A stretch of 7,580 nt of DNA from Thiomargarita sp. (lineage in GTDB: Bacteria; Pseudomonadota; Gammaproteobacteria; Beggiatoales; Beggiatoaceae): positions 1 to 7,580 of the forward strand of contig DAOVZS010000100.1 in NCBI GenBank assembly GCA_030635005.1, written 5' to 3'. The position numbers were made by a program, and so were the translations under genes. The first letter of the stretch is position 1, and each line of letters starts with the position of its first letter. Positions 1 to 6,500 of the stretch are shown in pieces. The notes below the pieces were generated by a model. That model made no database searches, was not told where the DNA came from, and saw only the letters and a program-made list of their open reading frames with translations.

Positions 1-795
1 ACCAGCATGTTGTCTATGACAGGTATTATTGTGGCTTTAGATGCCTATGGTCCTGTGACTGATAATGCAGGCGGTATTGCTGAAATGGCTGAATTAGATG
101 AGAAAGTACGTAATGTGACTGATCCATTAGATGCCGTAGGTAATACTACTAAAGCAGTGACCAAAGGATATGCTATTGGTTCCGCAGGTTTGGCAGCATT
201 GGTTTTATTTGCAGATTATCAACATAAAGCCGGTGAAAGCATCAGTTTTGAGTTATCAGATCCCATGGTCATTATCGGACTCTTTATTGGAGGTATGATT
301 CCTTTCTTATTTGCTGCCATGGCTATGAAAGCAGTGGGTCGTGCAGCGGGTAGTGTGGTTGAAGAAGTGCGCCGTCAATTTAAAGAAAAACCCGGTATTA
401 TGGCAAAAACAGAGAAACCTGATTATGCCAGAGCTGTAGATATGTTGACCAAATCAGCGATTAAAGAAATGATTATACCCGCATTGTTACCTGTATTACT
501 GCCTATTATTGTTGGATTCACCTTAGGTGTTGAAGCGTTAGGCGGATTATTAGTGGGTACTATCGTCACAGGTTTATTCCTTGCGATTTCCATGACAGCA
601 GGCGGTGGTGCTTGGGATAATGCTAAGAAATACATTGAAGATGGTCATCATGGCGGTAAAGGTTCTGACGCTCATAAAGCTGCAGTGACAGGTGATACTG
701 TAGGCGATCCTTATAAGGATACTGCAGGTCCTGCCATTAATCCTTTAATTAAAATTATTAATATTGTCGCTTTATTGATTGTACCTTTGTTATAA
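1..795 (+). CDS. hppA: Membrane-bound proton-translocating pyrophosphatase, C-terminal part (5' end outside window)
   Basis: Integral membrane enzyme that hydrolyses pyrophosphate to two phosphates and moves H+ across the cytoplasmic membrane. The frame is open from base 1 (Thr-Ser precede the first ATG at base 7), so this is the last 264 residues of a protein that is usually about 660-700 long; the ATG at base 7 is an internal Met. Family signatures seen: GPVTDNAGGIAEM (about residues 15-27 counted from that Met), GGAWDNAKKYIEDG (199-212) and the C-terminal KGSDAHKAAVTGDTVGDP stretch (218-235), all part of the conserved pyrophosphate/Mg-binding face. Hydrophobic helices lie near residues 55-70, 86-110, 154-175, 178-198 and 245-262. 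The motif GNTTKAVTKG carries Lys49 and Thr52 at the positions (460 and 463 in the Carboxydothermus enzyme) that in the known family mark K+-independent, H+-pumping members. A strong terminator follows 6 bases after the stop codon, so this gene ends its transcript. Family assignment is essentially certain; ion specificity is inferred from the motif. Confidence 0.96.
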   Translation, partial: TSMLSMTGIIVALDAYGPVTDNAGGIAEMAELDEKVRNVTDPLDAVGNTTKAVTKGYAIGSAGLAALVLFADYQHKAGESISFELSDPMVIIGLFIGGMIPFLFAAMAMKAVGRAAGSVVEEVRRQFKEKPGIMAKTEKPDYARAVDMLTKSAIKEMIIPALLPVLLPIIVGFTLGVEALGGLLVGTIVTGLFLAISMTAGGGAWDNAKKYIEDGHHGGKGSDAHKAAVTGDTVGDPYKDTAGPAINPLIKIINIVALLIVPLL

Positions 796-796
796 A
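788..796 (+). promoter_or_regulatory. Possible extended -10 promoter element upstream of algZ
   Basis: TGTTATAAA reads as an extended -10 (TG, one base, then TATAAA, 5 of 6 to TATAAT). It overlaps the last codons of hppA. No convincing -35 lies at the proper distance. Transcription would begin near base 803, right at the foot of the hppA terminator hairpin, and give a leader of about 50 bases for algZ. This is a weak call in AT-rich DNA, offered because algZ needs a promoter of its own if the terminator is efficient and the gap is only 58 bases. Confidence 0.2.
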
Positions 797-801
797 ATAA
801 T

Positions 802-840
802 AAAACCTGTTAGTTGTTGAACGTCTAACAGGTTTTTTTT
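802..840 (+). terminator. Rho-independent terminator of hppA
   Basis: A perfect 12-bp inverted repeat, AAAACCTGTTAG (802-813) and CTAACAGGTTTT (825-836), encloses an 11-base loop. The run of eight T at 833-840 supplies the U tract, partly inside the 3' arm. It starts 6 bases after the hppA stop codon. Its T tract ends only 13 bases before the preferred algZ start codon. Confidence 0.92.
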
Positions 841-853
841 GATAGATTTTAAT

Positions 854-1912
854 ATGAATAAATCTATAGAAAACACGATATTTTTACCCAATTTTTGTGA
901 TGTTTACCCTGTCTTTGTCGGTATATTGGTAACTGAATTACTTGCATTTGTCCTCATCTTAACACCCCTCAGTCAAACAGGATATGATTGGATTTATATT
1001 GTCAACAAAGATATTTTTCTTGATTTGGCAATGGTATCCTTATTTTTACTCTGGGTGACTTTAACCAGTATGAGCGTATTTTGTGTTGTACGTCCTTGGT
1101 TATGTTACGTTAAAAATGATCTGATTGTGGCCTTCCTGAGTTATCTCATCATTTTATTAATGACTTTTATCGTCAGTGAATGTGCATGGCATTTAAATCT
1201 GGCAATCTCATCGCCTCTTCTTATCCATCATTGGTTATTTGTAGGACGTAATGTGGGAATGAGTGCGATTATCAGTGCCATTGCGTTACGTTACTTTTAT
1301 ATTCAATATTACTGGAAAAAAGAAGTCGAAGCGAATGCCAATAGCCGTGCTCAAGCCTTACAAGCACGTATTCGGCCTCATTTTTTATTTAATTGTATGA
1401 ATACCATTGCCAGTTTGATTCGTTTTCAACCCAAAAAAGCGGAACAAGTGGTAGAAGAATTTGCGGATTTATTTCGAGCCAGTTTGTCAGACAGCAAAAT
1501 GTGTGTGACGTTTCAAGAAGAAGTCACCTTATGTCGACAATATTTAGATATTGAAACCGTCCGTATTGGGGAACGTTTACAAGTGATCTGGCATATTGAG
1601 AGTATTCCTAAGGATGCCTTATTACCGCAACTTTCTCTACAACCCTTATTAGAAAATGCGGTGTATCATGGCATACAACCCTTAGCAGAAGGGGGCACTA
1701 TTGTCATTACAGGGAAGTTTGAGGGTCACACCATTCAAATAGATATTGAAAATCCTTTAGCAGAGACGCTGTCTCCCCATCAAGGTAACCGTATTGCACA
1801 AGAAAATATTCAAGAACGTTTGCTTATTTTGTATGGTTCAGAGGGCGCATTAAACATTCAAAGATATGCGAATACATATCATGTGACACTCATATTTCCG
1901 TATCAGAAATGA
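854..1912 (+). CDS. algZ: AlgZ/FimS-like membrane sensor histidine kinase (LytS/His_kinase family)
   Basis: Predicted sensor kinase partner of the response regulator encoded next. From the ATG at 854 it is 352 residues, close to the roughly 358 of Pseudomonas AlgZ. Four membrane helices are visible at about residues 18-38, 54-79, 90-108 and 133-152, with no sizeable extracytoplasmic domain. A short linker leads to the His_kinase-type domain: RIRPHFLFNCMN places the phospho-acceptor at His176, and LLENAVYHGI gives the ATP-binding N box with Asn268. The later G-box region is degenerate: the usual D-x-G-x-G is replaced by ENPLA (299-303), with GNRIAQENIQERL (311-323) downstream; as I recall the AlgZ branch shares this atypical form. 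An in-frame TTG at 839 would extend it by 5 residues but lies in the terminator T tract, so ATG 854 is preferred; neither has a clear Shine-Dalgarno. The stop codon overlaps the algR start. The signal sensed cannot be read from the sequence. Confidence 0.88.
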   Translation: MNKSIENTIFLPNFCDVYPVFVGILVTELLAFVLILTPLSQTGYDWIYIVNKDIFLDLAMVSLFLLWVTLTSMSVFCVVRPWLCYVKNDLIVAFLSYLIILLMTFIVSECAWHLNLAISSPLLIHHWLFVGRNVGMSAIISAIALRYFYIQYYWKKEVEANANSRAQALQARIRPHFLFNCMNTIASLIRFQPKKAEQVVEEFADLFRASLSDSKMCVTFQEEVTLCRQYLDIETVRIGERLQVIWHIESIPKDALLPQLSLQPLLENAVYHGIQPLAEGGTIVITGKFEGHTIQIDIENPLAETLSPHQGNRIAQENIQERLLILYGSEGALNIQRYANTYHVTLIFPYQK

Positions 1913-2643
1913 AAATACTTATTGTGGATGATGAACCTTTGGCGCGCGCCCGTTTACATGCTTTGGTGGATGAATTAGGAATAGGAGAAGTGATTGCAGA
2001 AGCAGGTAATGGGCGAGAAGCTTTAAGTATCGCGCATGCTTATCAACCTGATGTCGTCTTATTAGATATTCGTATGCCAGGTATTGATGGGATGCAGGCT
2101 GCCAAAAACTTTCCCTCCCCCCAACCTGTGTTGATTTTCACCACTGCTTTTCCAGAACATGCGGTAGAAGCGTTTGAACATCAGGCTGTCGATTACTTAT
2201 TAAAACCCATACGCAAAGAACGCTTAGAACAAGCCCTAAAACGTGCTTACACCGTTTTACAGCGTAGAATACCTGTTTCTCCCACACAAAAACCCACAGC
2301 ACGTTCTCATATCAGTTACTATTTACGGGGAGAGAGATTAATCGTCCCTGTCAACAAAATTTACTATTTTTTAGCCGATCAAAAATATGTCAATATGTGT
2401 TGGAAAGAGGGAGACGCCTTAATTACCGAAGTGTTGAAAGATTTAGAAAAAGAGTTTGCAGGACAATTTTTACGTATTCACCGAAGCACACTGGTAGCCA
2501 TGGAACATATTACCCGATTAAGTAAAGATAACAATGGACACACCATTGTATATCTTGATAACATTGACACCACCTTAGAAGTCAGTAGACGACATTTACA
2601 CACGCTAAAAACACTTTTAAAAGATATGCGTATTTCTTCTTAA
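1909..2643 (+). CDS. algR: AlgR-like response regulator, receiver plus LytTR DNA-binding domain
   Basis: Cytoplasmic transcription factor of 244 residues, near the 248 of Pseudomonas AlgR. The receiver domain (about 1-115) has the acidic pair Asp7-Asp8, the phospho-acceptor Asp53 in VVLLDIRMPG, the Thr78/Thr79 switch region and Lys99-Pro100. A linker of about 15 residues rich in Pro, Thr and Gln leads to a LytTR domain at about 133-238, with the typical FLADQKYV (154-161), FLRIHRSTLV (187-196) and EVSRRH (224-229) segments. LytTR proteins bind DNA through a beta-rich fold, usually at paired direct repeats. The start overlaps the algZ stop as ATGA, so translation is probably coupled; no separate ribosome binding site is seen. 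The His-kinase/LytTR pairing and lengths on both sides support AlgZ/AlgR rather than a generic LytS/LytR pair, but target genes (alginate, pili or others) cannot be inferred here. Confidence 0.88.
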   Translation: MKILIVDDEPLARARLHALVDELGIGEVIAEAGNGREALSIAHAYQPDVVLLDIRMPGIDGMQAAKNFPSPQPVLIFTTAFPEHAVEAFEHQAVDYLLKPIRKERLEQALKRAYTVLQRRIPVSPTQKPTARSHISYYLRGERLIVPVNKIYYFLADQKYVNMCWKEGDALITEVLKDLEKEFAGQFLRIHRSTLVAMEHITRLSKDNNGHTIVYLDNIDTTLEVSRRHLHTLKTLLKDMRISS

Positions 2644-2666
2644 TCCTCTCAATAGAATAATTATTT

Positions 2667-3455
2667 ATGTTAACGTATCCTGAAATTGATCCGATTCTTT
2701 TCCAATTAGGCCCTTTAAAAATGCATTGGTATGGTGCCATGTATTTAATTGCCTTTATGTCAGGCTGGTGGTTAGGGAGACTACGTGCCAATACACCGAA
2801 TGCCATTATGAAACCAGATGACATCGATGATATGATTTTTTACGGGGCACTCGGTGTGATTCTAGGGGGAAGATTAGGTTATATTGTCTTTTACAATTTA
2901 CCGACTTATCTTGATAACCCCTTATTGATGTTGCAAGTGTGGAAAGGGGGGATGTCATTTCATGGAGGGTTTTTAGGCGTTTTAGTCGCGGCTGCCTTAT
3001 ATATGCGTAAAATTAAGTGCAGTTTCTTTGAATTGACTGATTTTGTAGCCCCCCTCATTCCCCTTGGCTTGGCAGCGGGACGTGTGGGTAATTTCATTAA
3101 TGGAGAATTGTGGGGGCGTACAACAGATCAACCGTGGGGAATGGTTTTTCCATATGCAGGCGATTTACCACGTCACCCGTCACAATTATATCAAGCAGCT
3201 CTTGAAGGGATTGCTTTATTTGTTATTTTATGGCTATTTTCTAAACGTCCGCGTCCTACCATGGCGGTGTCAGGATTATTTTTAATTGGATATGGCGTAT
3301 TTCGATTTATAATAGAGTTTTTCCGTACACCTGATGCACATTTAGGATTTATTGCGTTTGATTGGATGACGATGGGGCAATTATTGAGTATTCCCATGAT
3401 TGTGGCAGGCGTGATATTAATGGGATTAGCGTATCGCCGTGTTTTAAAGGCATAG
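2667..3455 (+). CDS. lgt: Prolipoprotein diacylglyceryl transferase
   Basis: Inner-membrane enzyme that transfers the diacylglyceryl group of phosphatidylglycerol to the lipobox cysteine of prolipoproteins, the first step of lipoprotein maturation before signal peptidase II and Lnt. It has 262 residues against 291 in E. coli; the size difference is normal for the family. Conserved positions seen are Tyr22 in HWYG, His99 in FHGGF, the signature GRVGNFINGELWG (138-150) with Arg139, Asn142 and Glu147, HPSQLYQAALEG (170-181), and Arg213/Glu217 in FRFIIEFFR. These match E. coli Tyr26, His103, Arg143, Asn146, Glu151, Arg239 and Glu243. About seven hydrophobic helices are visible. It starts 23 bases after algR on the same strand and probably shares its transcript; the spacer has no clear Shine-Dalgarno. 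The common gammaproteobacterial neighbour thyA is not downstream; a convergent gene lies there instead. Confidence 0.97.
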   Translation: MLTYPEIDPILFQLGPLKMHWYGAMYLIAFMSGWWLGRLRANTPNAIMKPDDIDDMIFYGALGVILGGRLGYIVFYNLPTYLDNPLLMLQVWKGGMSFHGGFLGVLVAAALYMRKIKCSFFELTDFVAPLIPLGLAAGRVGNFINGELWGRTTDQPWGMVFPYAGDLPRHPSQLYQAALEGIALFVILWLFSKRPRPTMAVSGLFLIGYGVFRFIIEFFRTPDAHLGFIAFDWMTMGQLLSIPMIVAGVILMGLAYRRVLKA

Positions 3456-3470
3456 GTATCATAACGCAAC

Positions 3471-3494
3471 CACAGGCATTAACACATGCCTGTG
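3471..3494. terminator. Hairpin between convergent lgt and the minus-strand ATPase gene; possible weak terminator
   Basis: Perfect 9-bp inverted repeat CACAGGCAT (3471-3479) and ATGCCTGTG (3486-3494) with a 6-base loop. It sits in the 60-base gap between two convergent genes, where a bidirectional terminator is expected. The downstream sequence on the + strand is only TTCTAATT and on the - strand GTTGCGTT, so neither side has a proper T tract. Termination is inferred from position; it could also be a simple 3'-end stabilising hairpin. Confidence 0.4.
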
Positions 3495-3515
3495 TTCTAA
3501 TTCAGACAATAGGCA

Positions 3516-6500
3516 TTAAACCATATCCATTTTTGTTTTTTTGGCTACCGTCATATAGGGTGTTTTAACCAAAGCGTGTGCGGTATTCAAATTTTCAAGA
3601 ATAGGCTTGGTATCAATATTCCTTCCTATTTGTACCATTTTACTTACTTTTCTGGAATCAGGATCATTGGTACGAAAAAGGATTTTCGTGCCCGCATTAC
3701 CAATCACATTTTCATGAAAATGATTGATATTTTGGCTGGCAACGATGACGGCAACCCCAAATTTACGGGCTTCTTGCATAATAAGCGGTAATGTTTTATC
3801 TTTGGTTAAACGGTGTGCTTCATCAAGAACAATGACTAATTTCATGACATCTGTTTTTTCCCATGTCAATATTTCTTGGTATACTTTACGCAAAATAAAG
3901 GCACTGGTTGCTTGACGTACTGTATCTGAGCCAATGTCTTTGAGATTAATAACTAATCCTGATTGAGTAGTTGCCAAAATATCCCAAGGTTCAGATTGTG
4001 GTTTAAACACATTCATATCTAAAATGGGGTGACAACGAGCCATCACACCGTTTTGAATCTCCTTGTTTTTTTCAAGACGCTGCACTTTCCGAGAAAGTTC
4101 TGAGATGGTTGGCAATACCTTATCCCCCCGCCTTATCACATCCTCGTAACATTTGGTGATGGCACACAATAATCCATATCGTTGTTGTGTGCCTAAAGTA
4201 CACACGTATTCAAAGATATCTGCTAAATTTGCACTCTGATTTTTCCAAGAATTTTGCCCCATTTCATCCTGTAAATCGGCTTCTAAAGGCGAAAATGGTA
4301 GTCCTTGAGCGGCATTCCAGATAGTGGGATGATACAAGCGTGCAAACGATGAATGTTTTGCATCACCAAAATCATTATGAAAATCCAATGCTAAGACACC
4401 GACGCCATTTTCTTGTAATCGGCATAATAAGGTATTAAGGGTGACTGATTTACCTTGTCCGGGTATGCCCACAATCATGACATGGGGACTGCCTTCTACT
4501 GAGGGTTTCCAGATAACATCTTGCCCCATCCCAGCTGTTTTGCCAATAATAATTTCGGGGACTTTGTGGCTTGTTTTAGGGTGTACGGTTGCAATATCTG
4601 GTATTTTCGGAGAATCGGGCTTAACATCAGAAGTTTGCGGTATATCATATGTAAATTCTTCCTCCATCACAACATTTTGATCGGCTTCTCCTGTCAATAC
4701 GCCAGAACCCAGTGTGATGATGGTCATTCCATTGTCTTTAATGGGTTTAGAGCTGGCGACTGTTTGTGTGGTAGAAACCAGATAAACTGTCTTAGCAATC
4801 GCACTGGGTTGAATTTTACCCGCTTCTATTTTGTTGAAGATGTCATTATATTTGGCAATATCGTCATTTTTTGTGATAAATCCATAACGGACTGCTTTCG
4901 TGAAATAATAACGCATCAATATCACGATACGGGAACGTTCTAAAGGCGTTCCCAGCATTTGTTGTTCTTTTGCAATAAAATATCTGTCGCATAAAATTTC
5001 TGTCGTATTATCCAAACGATTTTTTACATCATCTGAAATCACGGTGTCCAAAATACTATCAATACACATAATACGTATATTGGTTTTGTCAAACTTAATC
5101 AATAAAAAATCACATATTTCCTGTGTATCACCAAATACTTCAGGATGTACACGAATGGGCATCAAAAAAGCACCTTGAAGCCTCTTGTTTTTAATGAGGT
5201 GGTGCAACGTGATTCCCATTGCGATGATTTTTTGGGTTTCTTGATTATCCTCTTGAAACAGTTGTAGGACATAATTACCCGTTAAGGATTTTAAAGCGGT
5301 GATCACATTTAAAACGCTTTCCTCATCATGAGGTAACTGTAGTGCAGATAACTTATTGGCAACAATTTGGGTGAGTTCTTCTTGCCAACAAGTGGTGACT
5401 AATAAGCGATCTCCTAAGCCTTCATTAAAATCGGGAGAATAATCAATCACATATTTTTTACTTAATTCTGCCAAAAACGGATCTTTAGGGCTATCAAAAA
5501 ATTCTGCCCCAAAAAATCTATCAATGGTTAACACCCAATCAGATACTTGATGTAGTGAATCGATAAAAGCACGTTTTTCGGGATTAATGATACTTGTTAA
5601 ACAACAAATATTATTTTCAGTGGCATTGGGTTTTAATAAGAATGCCAATGATTGTGACAATTGTTTGGACAGTGCGAGCAATCCAATGGTAAATTTACCG
5701 TCAACAGGATGGCGTTCAAACGCTTCAGATTTAGATAAGGCCAGCCAATAACGCCATTTTAATTGTCCTTCTTCAGATGTACTGTCTGATAACCAACGGT
5801 TTATCAAGCCATAAAAAGAAATGCTTTCAAGCATCGTATCTGAAAACTGTTCTAAGGTAATTTTTGGTTTTGCAGCATCAAAATGAAATGAAACATGTTG
5901 ATCACCATTGGGAAAATTAGGAAGTTTATCATGTTCGGTGAGTGATAGTGTAAATGCAGGATAAAGTGCAGACGCATTATCCGCAATATCTTCTAAGGCA
6001 TAAAATTGATTGCGCAGTGTTTGTTCTAAGCCTTCAATTTCAATGGGGAGTGGCGGATGGGCAATGGCTGAAATCTCTAGGCGTTGGATTTTGGGATATT
6101 GAGTTGTATCAATCTCTTTTTTGGATGGTATGAGCAGATTTTTCATGGCTGTAGAAAATAAGTGCGCATTACCGGGATTCACCATCCCAATTTTTAATCC
6201 ACTTTGTTTGCAATAACTGTGTACTTTTAAATAATTTTCAATATCCGCACTAATTCTCTTGGGTTGAATATCAGTAGGGATAATTTCATCTTGATAATCC
6301 AAAAAACGTAAGATATCAGCAGTCACACGACTCCAATCGGGACAGGAAGGCGGTAATAGTAAGGCGGTGCAAAATCCGATATTCCGTACAAACACATACC
6401 AATTTTCTGTGTTATCAAAATCATGTGAAGGCACAATACACGGAATATTTGTGGGGGTAATTTCCTTTAAATGTGCCATGATAATGGCTTGTTTGCGTTG

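Noticed and set aside
839..853. TTG at 839 as the algZ start codon
   Set aside because: It lies within the T tract of the hppA terminator, has no ribosome binding site, and an in-frame ATG follows at 854 that gives the family's usual length.
2582..2824. 80-residue open frame on the - strand across the algR-lgt junction
   Set aside because: It is antisense to the ends of two well-supported genes and has no recognisable content.
3191..3469. 92-residue open frame on the - strand opposite lgt
   Set aside because: It is fully antisense to the conserved 3' half of lgt and shows no motif or start signal.
4521..4943. 140-residue open frame on the + strand opposite the giant gene
   Set aside because: It is antisense to the conserved ATPase coding region and its linker, has a Cys/Phe/Ile-rich composition typical of shadow frames, and shows no recognisable motif.
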